A stretch of DNA of 64,000 nucleotides from Pseudomonas sp. NC02. Lineage in GTDB: Bacteria; Pseudomonadota; Gammaproteobacteria; Pseudomonadales; Pseudomonadaceae. Numbering within the stretch: the first letter of the stretch is position 1; the number at the start of each line of letters is the position of its first letter. Of this stretch, positions 44,066 to 52,511 are shown piece after piece. Location of the stretch: positions 1,488,001-1,552,000 of the forward strand of contig NZ_CP025624.1 in the NCBI RefSeq assembly GCF_002874965.1, read 5' to 3'. Position numbers and translations under genes: made by a program. The notes beneath the pieces were generated by a model, which saw only the letters and a list, made by a program, of their open reading frames with translations, was not told where the DNA came from and did no database searches.

Positions 44066-44974
44066 TCAGGCTTTCTGACGAGCCTGCAGCAACTCATCAA
44101 TTACCGTGAGAAATGCCGTGACCATCAAGCTGCTTGCGCCGCTACGCGTAAGAACGAGCAGCCGTGCATACGCTTCCGCGTCCACCAACGGCCGATACGT
44201 CACGCCCTTGTTCATCAAACTCTGCGTACATTCCGGCACCAGCGCCACACCTTGTCCCGCCGCCACCAGTGCAATGATCGAGGTAATTTGCCGTCCCGAC
44301 GGCCCGGCCCTTAGTGGCAAACCTTTGTGCCGATAAAGCTGCTCAATGGACTGGTTAAGCCCCGAGCCATAATCGGCTGGGAACAAAATCAACGGGTACC
44401 CACTCAACTGCGCCAGGCTGACCTCGGCCTGGTTGGCCAACGGGCTGTCGCTGGACACCGCCGCCACCAGCCGCTCCTCACCCAACGACAACGCTTGCAC
44501 CTCAGTCTGACCGTCCTGGGGCAGTAACCGGCTCAGGCCGATATCCAGGCGGCCATCAGCCACCTGTGCGCCCAGGCTGCCGGAGGCGCATTCCACCAGC
44601 GTCAGTTGCACATCGGGAAAGCGTTGGGCGAAGGCTTGAATCGCCTGGCTGAACAAGTCCGACAGGGCTATCGAACTGACGTAACCCAGCGCCAGTTGCC
44701 CGGCGGCACCCGCCGCCAGTTTGCCCGCGATGACTTCAGCGAGGTCGACCTGCTCCAGCACCGCCCGTGCGTAGGGCAGGAACGCGCGCCCCTGGGGAGT
44801 GAGCGAAACCGTGCGACTGGTGCGGTCGAACAGGCGAAATCCCAGCTCAGTCTCCAGCGCGGAAATCTGCCGGGTCAACGGCGGCTGGGCCAGGTGCAGG
44901 CGAATGGCCGCTCGGCCGAAGTGCAATTCTTCGGCGACGGTCAGAAAGTAACGCAGCTTGCGTAGGTCGAGCAT
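44066..44974 (-). CDS. LysR-family transcriptional regulator (CatR/CbbR-like subgroup)
   Basis: A 302-residue regulator. HTH: MLDLRKLRYFLTVAEELHFGRAAIRLHLAQPPLTRQISALETELGFRLFDRTSRTVSLTPQG (1-62), then a periplasmic-binding-like effector domain. The LAQPPLTRQI pattern is that of the aromatic/organic-acid subgroup. It is divergent from two MFS exporter genes, with 95 bp between, and probably regulates them. Confidence 0.9.
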   Translation of the reverse strand: MLDLRKLRYFLTVAEELHFGRAAIRLHLAQPPLTRQISALETELGFRLFDRTSRTVSLTPQGRAFLPYARAVLEQVDLAEVIAGKLAAGAAGQLALGYVSSIALSDLFSQAIQAFAQRFPDVQLTLVECASGSLGAQVADGRLDIGLSRLLPQDGQTEVQALSLGEERLVAAVSSDSPLANQAEVSLAQLSGYPLILFPADYGSGLNQSIEQLYRHKGLPLRAGPSGRQITSIIALVAAGQGVALVPECTQSLMNKGVTYRPLVDAEAYARLLVLTRSGASSLMVTAFLTVIDELLQARQKA

Positions 44975-45069
44975 CCTGGCCCCAGGGTATTGATCGGTTC
45001 GAAATCGGTATTGGTCTCAGGTGTGCGGGTCATTCTATAAAGGCCTCAGATAATAAAACGAGAGGTTTC

Positions 45070-46233
45070 ATGAAACCGCGCCTGCATTGTGCCCGTCTTG
45101 CCCTGTTCCTGTGTGGCTGCGCGGCGTTTCTCAACCTCTACGCCACCCAGAGCATTTTGCAGACGCTTGCCGCCAACTTTGAGGTGAGCGCCAGGGCGGC
45201 CGGTTGGAGCATTACCGTCACCACCTTGGCGGTAGCGCTGACCGCGCCCTTTGTCAGCCGCCTGACCGGGCGTTTTGAGCAACGCACGGTGATCTCGGCG
45301 GCCTCGCTGTTGCTGGCGTTGCCGGCTTTGATGACTGCCTATGCCAGCAGCTTCGCCGAACTGCTGGTGTGGCGCTTTATCGAAGGCATGCTGATCCCCG
45401 TGGTGTTTGCCACCAGCGTGGCTTATATCGGTGATCGCTGGCGCGGCGGCACCGTCACCGAAGTCACCAGCCTCTACGTGGCCGGCACCGTGCTCGGCGG
45501 GTTTGCCGGGCGCTTCGTCACCGGCGTGATGACCGAGTACGTCGGCTGGCGCGAAGCCTTTGAACTGTTGGCAGTGTTGAGCCTGATGGTGGGCGGATTT
45601 ATCCAGTTCCTGCTGCCGGGCAATCCGCCCCGAGTCGCACGACCTTCAACCACCTGGGCCGACGTGCTCGGCACGCCGTTGCTGGCAGCCTACGCCGTAG
45701 GATTTTGCGTGCTGTTCTCCCAAGTGGCGACGTTTACCTACGCTGGCCTTTACCTCAGCCAGGCCCCGTTCGACCTTGGCCCGGCGGCGCTGGGCACGAT
45801 CTACATGGTGTTCCTGCTGGCCCTGGTGGTCATTCCCGTTGCCGGGCGCCTGAGCAAATCCCGCCCGCAATCCGAACTGCTGACGGCGGCTGCGGTGCTT
45901 GGCGTTTGTGGCTCGGGCCTGACCTTGCTGCCATCCCTGTGGTGCATCGTACTGGGCCTGGCCCTCAGCTCCACGGGCGTGTTCCTCGCCCAGGCCGCCG
46001 CCAGCGCCTTCACCACCGCCACCGCCCGCCACAACAAGGCCGGTGCCGTGGGCCTGTACCTCACCTGCTATTACCTGGGCGGCAGCTTCGGCGCCATCGT
46101 CCCGGCGCTGATCTGGGGGCGTTGGGGTTGGGTGGGGTGTGTGGCGCTGATCATCGGTTTCCAGCTACTGTCGTTGCTGATCGCCCTGGCGGGCTGGAAG
46201 CCCCTCCAACCTGAACTGAGCAAGACCTCATGA
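45070..46233 (+). CDS. MFS transporter, YnfM-like
   Basis: A 387-residue 12-span transporter. FLCGCAAFLNLYATQSILQTLAANFEVSARAAGWSITVTTLAVALTAPFVSRLTGRFEQRTVI contains the YnfM-type first span and motif A (GRFEQRT). The substrate is unknown; related proteins export arabinose-like or acidic compounds. GAGAGG lies just upstream of the start. The stop overlaps the next MFS gene by 4 bp (ATGA). Confidence 0.9.
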   Translation: MKPRLHCARLALFLCGCAAFLNLYATQSILQTLAANFEVSARAAGWSITVTTLAVALTAPFVSRLTGRFEQRTVISAASLLLALPALMTAYASSFAELLVWRFIEGMLIPVVFATSVAYIGDRWRGGTVTEVTSLYVAGTVLGGFAGRFVTGVMTEYVGWREAFELLAVLSLMVGGFIQFLLPGNPPRVARPSTTWADVLGTPLLAAYAVGFCVLFSQVATFTYAGLYLSQAPFDLGPAALGTIYMVFLLALVVIPVAGRLSKSRPQSELLTAAAVLGVCGSGLTLLPSLWCIVLGLALSSTGVFLAQAAASAFTTATARHNKAGAVGLYLTCYYLGGSFGAIVPALIWGRWGWVGCVALIIGFQLLSLLIALAGWKPLQPELSKTS

Positions 46234-47420
46234 ACGATGCCGTTGCCCTGCCGGTACCCGAGACTTCCGCCCGTCGCCGCTCGTTGATCGCCGGCTGCAG
46301 CGCCCACGCGATTCACGATGGCCTGACCGATGTGATCTACGTGCTGCTGCCGATCTGGCAAGCGCAGTTCGGCATGACCTACGCCCAGGTCGGCCTGCTG
46401 CGCGGTGCCTATTCCGGGATGATGGCGGTGTTTCAGCTGATGGCCAGTCGCGCCGCCAAACGCTGGGGACGCACGCCGATGCTGGTGGGCGGCACGGCGC
46501 TTGCCGGTGTTGCCTATCTGTTGGTGGGGCAGGCGACCGGGTTGGGCATGTTGTTGCTGGCGCTGCTGTTGGGCGGGCTGGGGGCGAGTACCCAGCATCC
46601 GCTGGCTTCTTCGATGATCACCGACACCTACGAGAGCGGTGGTGGGGTCAAGGAAGCGCTGTCTCAATACAACTTCTCCGGGGACATTGGCAAAACCCTG
46701 GTTCCCGGGCTGGTCGGCCTGTTGCTGACCGTCATCAGCTGGCGCGCGAGCGTCACGCTTCTTGGAGTGCTGGGATTGGCTGCGGCGGGGTTGCTGTGGT
46801 GGCTGATCCCAACGCAGGCAGCGGCGTCCACTTCCGGGAAAACCGCCAGGACACTGGTAGGAAGCGGCTCCGTCAGCGGCCTGCGTGCGCTGATCGTCAC
46901 GGGCACACTCGACAGTGCCGTGCGCATGGGCTTTCTCACGTTTTTGCCGTTTCTCCTGCAAGCCAAGGGCGCAGGCACTGCAGGCATTGGCCTGGCGCTG
47001 ACCATGCTGTTTATCGGCGGCGCCTTTGGCAAATTACTCTGCGGCTACCTCGGCGCATGCATCGGCATGATGAAAACCGTGTGGCTGACGGAAACCGTCA
47101 CGGCGCTGTTAATCGTCGCGGCGGTGTACCTGCCGTTGAGCGGGTTGATGGTGATATTGCCGGTGTTGGGGCTGGCGTTGAATGGCACCTCTTCGGTGCT
47201 GTACGGCGCGGTGCCGGATCTCGCTGGCGCAGGTAAACGAGAGCAGGCGTTTGCCGTGTTCTACACCGGCACCATCGGAGGTGGCGCGTTGGCGCCGGTT
47301 CTGTTTGGCGGGCTGGGGGACTTGATGGGCGTGCCGGTGGCGGTGATGGTGCTGGCGGGGATGTTGTTGCTGACGTTGCCGTTGGCGTGGGTGGTGCAGC
47401 GGGGCTGCTCACTCAAATAA
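46230..47420 (+). CDS. MFS transporter, fosmidomycin-resistance (Fsr) type
   Basis: A 396-residue 12-span transporter. The N-terminal CSAHAIHDGLTDVIYVLLPIWQAQFGMTYAQVGLLRGAYSGMMAVFQL and GGLGASTQHPLASSMITDTY blocks are typical of the Fsr family of antibiotic efflux proteins. It is translationally coupled to the YnfM-like gene, so two dissimilar MFS exporters are made from one transcript divergent from a LysR gene. Confidence 0.88.
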   Translation: MNDAVALPVPETSARRRSLIAGCSAHAIHDGLTDVIYVLLPIWQAQFGMTYAQVGLLRGAYSGMMAVFQLMASRAAKRWGRTPMLVGGTALAGVAYLLVGQATGLGMLLLALLLGGLGASTQHPLASSMITDTYESGGGVKEALSQYNFSGDIGKTLVPGLVGLLLTVISWRASVTLLGVLGLAAAGLLWWLIPTQAAASTSGKTARTLVGSGSVSGLRALIVTGTLDSAVRMGFLTFLPFLLQAKGAGTAGIGLALTMLFIGGAFGKLLCGYLGACIGMMKTVWLTETVTALLIVAAVYLPLSGLMVILPVLGLALNGTSSVLYGAVPDLAGAGKREQAFAVFYTGTIGGGALAPVLFGGLGDLMGVPVAVMVLAGMLLLTLPLAWVVQRGCSLK

Positions 47421-47721
47421 TCGAATGATTGGCGACATGCCCCGGCTGTGCTTGCAGATCGATACCCAGTGCGTGAAGCACCTTGAGTACCGTTTCGAAG
47501 CGGGGCTTTGCTCCAGGGGCAAATGCCTTGTACAGACTCTCACGGCCCATGCCGGTATCGGTCGCGACCCGCGCCATCCCGCGAGCTTTGGCCACGTACC
47601 CGACGGCCCTGAGGAACTCCTCGTTATCGCCGTCGGCCAGAACTTGAGAAAGGTATTCGCTGATGGCTTCATCACTGTCGAGCAGTGCCGCCATATCAAA
47701 TGTCGTCAGTGTTTGGCTCAT
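47413..47721 (-). CDS. HigA-like antitoxin (addiction-module antidote protein)
   Basis: A 102-residue protein. EEFLRAVGYVAKARGMARVATDTGMGRESLYKAFAPGAKPRFETVLKVLHALGIDLQAQP is an XRE-type helix-turn-helix of the TIGR02684 antidote group. It lies immediately downstream of its toxin gene (2 bp gap). The ATG at 47721 was chosen over a TTG at 47727. Its 3' end overlaps the convergent MFS gene by 8 bp. Confidence 0.9.
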   Translation of the reverse strand: MSQTLTTFDMAALLDSDEAISEYLSQVLADGDNEEFLRAVGYVAKARGMARVATDTGMGRESLYKAFAPGAKPRFETVLKVLHALGIDLQAQPGHVANHSII

Positions 47722-47723
47722 GA

Positions 47724-48017
47724 TCAAACTTCCTTTGCCAGTTTTTTTGCTCGCCGGATGTCGGCGTCTTGTGAGGATTTGTCGCCACCGGCCAGCAAGA
47801 CGATGACGGTTCTTCCTCGCTGCGTGAAATACACTCGATAACCCAGACCGATATCTACGCGCATTTCCGAGACACCATTGCCTACCGTCTTTATATCGCC
47901 CAGATTGCCAGCAGATGCGCGATCGATGCGCCGGGCGATGGCGATTTTTGCGCGTAAATCACGTATTGCTGAATGCCAGGTAATGAAGGTCTGCGTTTGC
48001 TGGACTAGATAGTTCAC
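47724..48017 (-). CDS. HigB/RelE-type toxin (Gp49-like, addiction-module killer protein)
   Basis: A 97-residue protein with WHSAIRDLRAKIAIARRIDRASAGNLGDIKTVGNGVSEMRVDIGLGYRVYFTQRGRTVIVLLAGGDKSSQDADIRRAKKLA, the full TIGR02683 pattern including the GYRVYF strand and the GGDKSSQ motif. Such toxins are ribosome-dependent mRNA interferases. Toxin-first order is usual for HigBA. A perfect 14-bp palindrome lies 13 bp upstream. Confidence 0.9.
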   Translation of the reverse strand: MNYLVQQTQTFITWHSAIRDLRAKIAIARRIDRASAGNLGDIKTVGNGVSEMRVDIGLGYRVYFTQRGRTVIVLLAGGDKSSQDADIRRAKKLAKEV

Positions 48018-48029
48018 GGATTCTCACTG

Positions 48030-48043
48030 TATCCATATGGATA
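48030..48043. promoter_or_regulatory. Perfect palindrome TATCCATATGGATA, likely toxin-antitoxin operator
   Basis: A 14-bp perfect palindrome just upstream of the HigB-like start (48017). Antitoxins of this class autoregulate by binding such dyads over the promoter. Confidence 0.65.
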
Positions 48044-48178
48044 CTTGCTGGCAATAGGCATGAGCACGTGCGCGCGGCGCGGTTAGGCGCAGGAGAATGA
48101 TGTGAGTAAGGCTAAGGATTCAAATGGTCTCTTGTTACGAGCGATTGCAGTGTCGAAGTCTCTTGCAGTTGCTGGCGC

Positions 48179-48991
48179 TTAATCCATCAAGGATGCGATC
48201 CGCTGCGCATCCTCCGGCGTCGCCGGGTTGTACACCACCATATTCAGATCCTTGCGCCCATCGACCGCAAACACCGAATACTCAAATTCGATCGGCCCCA
48301 ACACCGAATGGCGTATCCGCTTGATGCGATCACCATGGGCGCCCTGAACATCGTTTTCGCTCCACATCGCCTTAAATTCAGGACTGCGTCGACACAGTTC
48401 ATCCACCAGCGGCTGCACCTGCTCCGCCGCGCCTGAGCGCGCCGTATCAATCCTGAAAGCCCCCAACACAAACCGCGCCACGCTTTCCCAGTCGTATTGG
48501 GCCGCGCGGGAATTGGGATCAAGGAACATGAACCGCAGGATATTTCGCTGTTCCGGCGCCTGGGATCCGTAGTCCATCAACATCACCGTCGCCGCCTGGT
48601 TCCAGGCCACCACATCCCAGGTCGCCGTACGCAGGATCGCGGCGCTGGGGTTCAAGGCATCCAGTACCCGTTGTAGGCGTGGCGTCACCGTTTCGTTTTG
48701 CTGATAGCGCACTTCGGGTGGGCGTCCGAAGGCCAGCAGGAACAGATGCTCGCGTTCGATATCGGTCAACATCAGCGCATGGGCAATCCGCTCCATCACT
48801 TCCACCGACGGCGCGCCGCCACGGCCCTGTTCGAGCCAGGTGTACCAGGTAGGGCTGATGTTCGCGCGTTGGGCCACCTCTTCGCGGCGCAAACCTGGCG
48901 TACGCCGTCGTGCCAATGAGAAGCCGAATGCCGCCGGATCAAGCCGGGTACGTCGGTCTTTCAGATAGCTGCCCAACTGGTTTGCGCTCAT
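48179..48991 (-). CDS. XRE-family regulator with MmyB-like ligand domain
   Basis: A 270-residue regulator. HTH_31-type domain (about 5-80; LGSYLKDRRTRLDPAAFGFSLARRRTPGLRREEVAQRANISPTWYTWLEQGRG) and MmyB-like ligand-binding domain (about 105-265; ILRTATWDVVAWNQAATVML). These regulators usually control a divergent short-chain dehydrogenase gene, exactly the arrangement here. The ligand is thought to be lipid-like. Confidence 0.9.
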   Translation of the reverse strand: MSANQLGSYLKDRRTRLDPAAFGFSLARRRTPGLRREEVAQRANISPTWYTWLEQGRGGAPSVEVMERIAHALMLTDIEREHLFLLAFGRPPEVRYQQNETVTPRLQRVLDALNPSAAILRTATWDVVAWNQAATVMLMDYGSQAPEQRNILRFMFLDPNSRAAQYDWESVARFVLGAFRIDTARSGAAEQVQPLVDELCRRSPEFKAMWSENDVQGAHGDRIKRIRHSVLGPIEFEYSVFAVDGRKDLNMVVYNPATPEDAQRIASLMD

Positions 48992-49086
48992 AGCCTGTTA
49001 GCCTCCATACCCTGATAACTTCACTACTTTACCCGTATAGGGCAAGCGCACAGATTAGTCTCTGAATACACACGGAGATACGGTTC

Positions 49087-49983
49087 ATGCGCATATTTAT
49101 AACGGGTGCCAGCGGATTTATCGGGTCGGCTGTCGTCAAGGAACTGATCGCGGCGGGCCATCAGGTGCTGGGGTTGTGCCGCTCGGATGACAAGGTGGCA
49201 GCGCTGGAGGCCGCCGGGGCTCAGGTACATCGTGGGTCGCTTGAGGACCTGGGAAGCCTCAAGTCTGGTGTTGCCCAGGCGGATGGCGTGATTCACCTGG
49301 CGTTCAATCACGACTTCTCGAAATTCGTCGCGAACTGCGAGGACGACCGCCGGGTTATCCAGGCGCTGGGAGAGGCACTTGCCGGGTCGGATCGACCGCT
49401 GATCATTACCTCCGGTGTCGGAATTGCGAGCACCGTGCCGGGGCAGTTGGCGACGGAGGATGGTGCGGTGGTTACCTCAGCGCAGATTCCTCGTGCAGCG
49501 TCGGAAGAAGCGGCTAACGCTGTAGCCGCGACGGGGGTGAATGTGTCGGTGATGCGTTTGCCTCAAGTACACGACACCGTCAGGCAGGGGCTGGTTAGCC
49601 CGGTGATCGAGTTGTATCGCGAGAAGGGCGTTTGCGCTTACATCGCCGACGGGAAAAACCGTTGGCCGGCGGCACATATTCTGGATGTGGCTCGGCTCTA
49701 CAGGCTGGCGATTGAAAAGGCCGAGCCGGGCACGAGGTATCACGCGGTGGCGGAGGAGGGTGTGTCGCAGCGGGAGATTGCCGAGGTGTTGGGGACTCGG
49801 CTAGGGTTGCCGGTTAAATCCATTTCGGCGCAAGAGGCTCAGGGGTTTTTTGGTTGGTTGGCAAGGTTTACCGCTCACGATATGCCTGCATCCAGTGCGA
49901 TCACGCGCAAGAAGTTGGGATGGGAACCGGTGGGGCCGGGGTTGCTTGCGGATCTTGCGCAGTTGGAGGGAACTGAAGGCTGA
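49087..49983 (+). CDS. SDR-family NAD(P)-dependent oxidoreductase (extended/atypical, epimerase-like)
   Basis: A 298-residue Rossmann protein: MRIFITGASGFIGSAVVKELIAAGHQVLGLCRS (1-33) is the dinucleotide fold with GxxGxxG. GVIHLAFNHDFSKF and YHAVAEEGVSQREIAEVLG are typical of the NAD-dependent epimerase/dehydratase branch. It is divergent from the XRE/MmyB regulator, its likely controller, with 95 bp between. Confidence 0.9.
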   Translation: MRIFITGASGFIGSAVVKELIAAGHQVLGLCRSDDKVAALEAAGAQVHRGSLEDLGSLKSGVAQADGVIHLAFNHDFSKFVANCEDDRRVIQALGEALAGSDRPLIITSGVGIASTVPGQLATEDGAVVTSAQIPRAASEEAANAVAATGVNVSVMRLPQVHDTVRQGLVSPVIELYREKGVCAYIADGKNRWPAAHILDVARLYRLAIEKAEPGTRYHAVAEEGVSQREIAEVLGTRLGLPVKSISAQEAQGFFGWLARFTAHDMPASSAITRKKLGWEPVGPGLLADLAQLEGTEG

Positions 49984-50096
49984 AGCGCGGATTGGCCTGA
50001 ATATTTGAACCTTGCTCCATTGCCTACACAACCATCAGAATCGTCCCGGTTGTACGCCTTGGGCAACCTCTTTAAGGTTCGTCAGCCGCTGCCCAT

Positions 50097-50300
50097 CAGC
50101 GGTCGGGTTTAGTAGCCCGGTGAAGTTTTGGCGTACGGCTGTTCTATCGGTCAGGCATCTTATTGCCTGTGCCTAATGGTAGCTGTGCGCAGGGCGTCTT
50201 CGGGCGCGCCGGTTCTGAAACTTCCCGGTCTACTAACCTGCGTACAGCTGCCACCCTATCTCCGTAGTACTGGGTGGTGGTCCTTCTTGAGGATCAACAG
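50097..50300 (+). promoter_or_regulatory. Dyad-rich leader upstream of the DUF3077-like gene
   Basis: The region 49984-50300 has no gene. Within it, GGTTTAGTAGCCCGGTGAAG (about 50106-50125) is nearly the reverse complement of the stretch at about 50217-50240 (CTTCCCGGTCTACTAACC), about 100 bp later, so the transcript could fold into a long imperfect stem closing smaller hairpins (for example gcgc-aggg-cgtcttcg-ggcgcgcc). The right half (about 50206-50275) recurs at 51523-51594. A structured RNA or protein-binding leader is the best reading; the class is not recognised. Confidence 0.5.
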
Positions 50301-50540
50301 ATGTGTACTGACTCGTATAACTCACCCGTAAGAATCTTCAGCGTACGTCCCGAAATCGGCACCGATGCATTGCTCGCCAACGCTTACGAAACCATTGCCG
50401 GCGCTGGCGCAATGACCAACGAATTTGCCGATAACCTGCCAGATAAGCATCGCAGTCTGGCCTTGGCGATTCAGCAAATGATTGAACTGGGGCTTTTACT
50501 GGTAGAAGCCGTGCAGGACCGAGTGGATCGGGTTTCTTGA
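50301..50540 (+). CDS. DUF3077 / DUF6124-like small protein
   Basis: A 79-residue acidic helical protein. The segment RIFSVRPEIGTDALLANAYETIAGAGAMTNEFADNLPDKHRSLALAIQQMIELGLLLVEAVQDRV resembles the small Pseudomonas-specific DUF3077 proteins that occur in multiple copies per genome. The start at 50301 has GAGGA 6-9 nt upstream. The function is unknown. The long structured leader before it is the notable feature. Confidence 0.65.
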   Translation: MCTDSYNSPVRIFSVRPEIGTDALLANAYETIAGAGAMTNEFADNLPDKHRSLALAIQQMIELGLLLVEAVQDRVDRVS

Positions 50541-50708
50541 TTCTGTAAAAGGCTTTCCCTTCCAGGCCGCACATACCAAGGGAAGGGCAGCCCTCCAATA
50601 TTTTTTCTCTTTCGGCAGTAAGGCGCATTACATTGATTCGACACCCGCAACAGCTATCGGATCTGCTGGCGTTGGAGTTGGGGCTTTGACGAATAATTGG
50701 TGACGGTG

Positions 50709-51515
50709 ATGCACGCATTTAAAGTGTTTGGCGCTAGAGTTATCGCGGTGTCGGTAGTGGCCATCGGAGCGATTTTTAACGGTGGAAATGCCTTTGCCCT
50801 GGATGCCACAAAACCCCCAGGCGACAACCTGTCCAACCTGAGCCGTGCCTACGTGCTTCAGGATTTCAATGCGCAAGGTCAGGCAGAAGAAATCGCGATC
50901 GGCGAAAATCTTCAGAACGCCTATTTCTACACAAACTGTTATCGCACATCGGGATGCCATCAAGGCGTGCCTGAAGGAGCGCTGGTATTCAACACACCCT
51001 CGGGTCTTGACGCGACGCCCAACAGTCACTACCCCCGTGTTGAGCTGCGGGCAAAAAGAGAGTTCACCGCAGGTGGGGTGTTTGATAATACCCAGTCCGG
51101 CGAGCTTTATGTGGTGCAAAATCCAAGCACAAAATCGATCATTTTTGCCCAGATACATGGCGACAAGGCGGGAGGTTCGGAGCTGCTGAAGCTTCGCTGG
51201 GAAGATGGCTCGATCGTCGCCGGGACCAAGACACGCTACGGGCAGAAGGAGCAACGGACAGTCTTGCTGACGGGGCTGAAGGTTAATGACAAGCTCAATT
51301 ACAAGATTGAGGTCAAGGGCTCCGAGGGCGGCATGGTGCTGCTGGTTTCGGCTGCGGCGAATGGCAGGCAGGCCAGCCGGGAGTTCGATATTCCGCCATC
51401 GGGTTGGCAGGGCATCAATCTGTATTTCAAGGCCGGGAATTACAACCAGACCGCTGAGCAGGACGGCGGGGCAGCTATTGTTGCGTACACCTCCCTGGAT
51501 GTGGGTTACCAGTAG
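50709..51515 (+). CDS. Alginate lyase, polysaccharide lyase family 7
   Basis: A 268-residue secreted enzyme with a signal peptide (about 1-30, ending GNAFA-LDATKP) and one PL7 domain. The three diagnostic motifs are present: YPRVELRAK (RxELR), IIFAQIHGDKAG (QIH) and LYFKAGNYNQT (YFKAGxYxQ). It cleaves alginate by beta-elimination and so would act on external or self-made alginate. This is distinct from the PL5 AlgL of the alginate biosynthesis operon. The ATG at 50709 opens the signal peptide; a TTG at 50697 is possible. The codon choice is visibly less GC-rich than in neighbours. Confidence 0.9.
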   Translation: MHAFKVFGARVIAVSVVAIGAIFNGGNAFALDATKPPGDNLSNLSRAYVLQDFNAQGQAEEIAIGENLQNAYFYTNCYRTSGCHQGVPEGALVFNTPSGLDATPNSHYPRVELRAKREFTAGGVFDNTQSGELYVVQNPSTKSIIFAQIHGDKAGGSELLKLRWEDGSIVAGTKTRYGQKEQRTVLLTGLKVNDKLNYKIEVKGSEGGMVLLVSAAANGRQASREFDIPPSGWQGINLYFKAGNYNQTAEQDGGAAIVAYTSLDVGYQ

Positions 51516-51522
51516 CAGTGTG

Positions 51523-51594
51523 CGCCGGTTCAGAGACTCCCCGGCCCAGCAACCTGCGTACAGTTTCACCCTATCTGCGTAGTACTGCGTCAGT
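51523..51594 (+). repeat. Partial second copy of the 50.2-kb leader
   Basis: The 72 bp right after the alginate lyase stop match 50206-50275 at most positions, sharing GCGCCGGTTC, AACCTGCGTACAG, CACCCTATCT and CGTAGTACTG in order. Only the right half is present here, so the long stem cannot form. Differences include GGTCTACTAACC becoming GGCCCAGCAACC. Confidence 0.65.
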
Positions 51595-51705
51595 AATGCC
51601 GAGTAAAAAGATTCGTTCCCCCTCTCCCCATTAGCGTCCGACGTCGTTGTAAGACACTTCTCGTTGTTCGCGCCTCCATTGAAGTTCTCCACGGTGATTG
51701 CCTAT

Positions 51706-51722
51706 GTTTGATGGCATCAAAC
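51706..51722 (+). promoter_or_regulatory. Dyad GTTTGATG-G-CATCAAAC touching the Shine-Dalgarno of the dioxygenase gene
   Basis: A perfect 8-bp inverted repeat with 1-nt centre ending one base before AAGGAGG (51724-51730). It is placed to act as an operator or, in RNA, as a small hairpin next to the ribosome binding site. Confidence 0.45.
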
Positions 51723-51737
51723 CAAGGAGGAATGACC

Positions 51738-52511
51738 ATGCCTCGAAGTGCCTTAGCAGAAGATGGATATCTGCATTACATGCCTCGTGTGAGCCAGACT
51801 CATTGCGTCGAAGAGCTCGCAGAATTACGTCGAGAGTTTGAACAGTTGGAGCCGGATGAGTACGCCCCGCCTGGAGTAAACAGGTTTCGACGGTATGGCA
51901 ACGGAGTCATTCTTCCCTGGCAAGACACGCATGAAGGCCACTGGTTGCCAATCGTCAAAGATGGGGCAGGCCACGGACGCGCAGGTTACGACCAAGGCGG
52001 TAACAATCCGGATCACGCAAATATTCGCTACTTTCACGCGTTGAGTGATGCGGTAAAAAACAATCGCGTACTACTCGACATGATCGATGAAGATTTTTCC
52101 CTGACGTTCTGGCAGCATCCTGGCCAGCCCCTTCCTATCTATTTTGGGGTGCATTTTGTAAAACTCACGTCCGCGAGTTCGGATCAGCCAGGTATAAGCT
52201 CACCGAACTTTTTTCACCAGGATGGAGAGCCCTTCACGTTTGCGCACTTGATCTACCGTTCTTCGAACATGACGGGTGGCATCAATTTTATTGGGCATCC
52301 GGAAATCCGAAACATGCTGTTCGAGGACGCGCGGGCAAGTCAGATTTTGGCGGAGTTTACCCTTTCACAGCCTCTCGATAGTTTTGTCGTTCATGATCCG
52401 AAGGTTTCGCATTACATAAGCCCGATCAAGAAACTTGACGACGCCTCTCCCGGAGTCTGTGAGCGTTGTATTGTTTTGGTTGATTTCTCGCCAACCATTC
52501 AGAGGATATGA
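51738..52511 (+). CDS. 2-oxoglutarate/Fe(II) dioxygenase, PF10014 (L-isoleucine hydroxylase-like)
   Basis: A 257-residue protein. NFFHQDGEPFTFAHLIYRSSNMTGGINFIG is the PF10014 signature: His160 and Asp162 (HxD) and a distal His in VVHDPKVSHYISPI (His225 most likely) form the iron site. Characterised members hydroxylate free L-amino acids such as isoleucine, leucine or methionine. The start at 51738 has a perfect AAGGAGG 7 nt upstream. Its stop overlaps the LysO-like exporter start by 4 bp (ATGA). The amino acid used here cannot be told from sequence. Confidence 0.85.
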   Translation: MPRSALAEDGYLHYMPRVSQTHCVEELAELRREFEQLEPDEYAPPGVNRFRRYGNGVILPWQDTHEGHWLPIVKDGAGHGRAGYDQGGNNPDHANIRYFHALSDAVKNNRVLLDMIDEDFSLTFWQHPGQPLPIYFGVHFVKLTSASSDQPGISSPNFFHQDGEPFTFAHLIYRSSNMTGGINFIGHPEIRNMLFEDARASQILAEFTLSQPLDSFVVHDPKVSHYISPIKKLDDASPGVCERCIVLVDFSPTIQRI

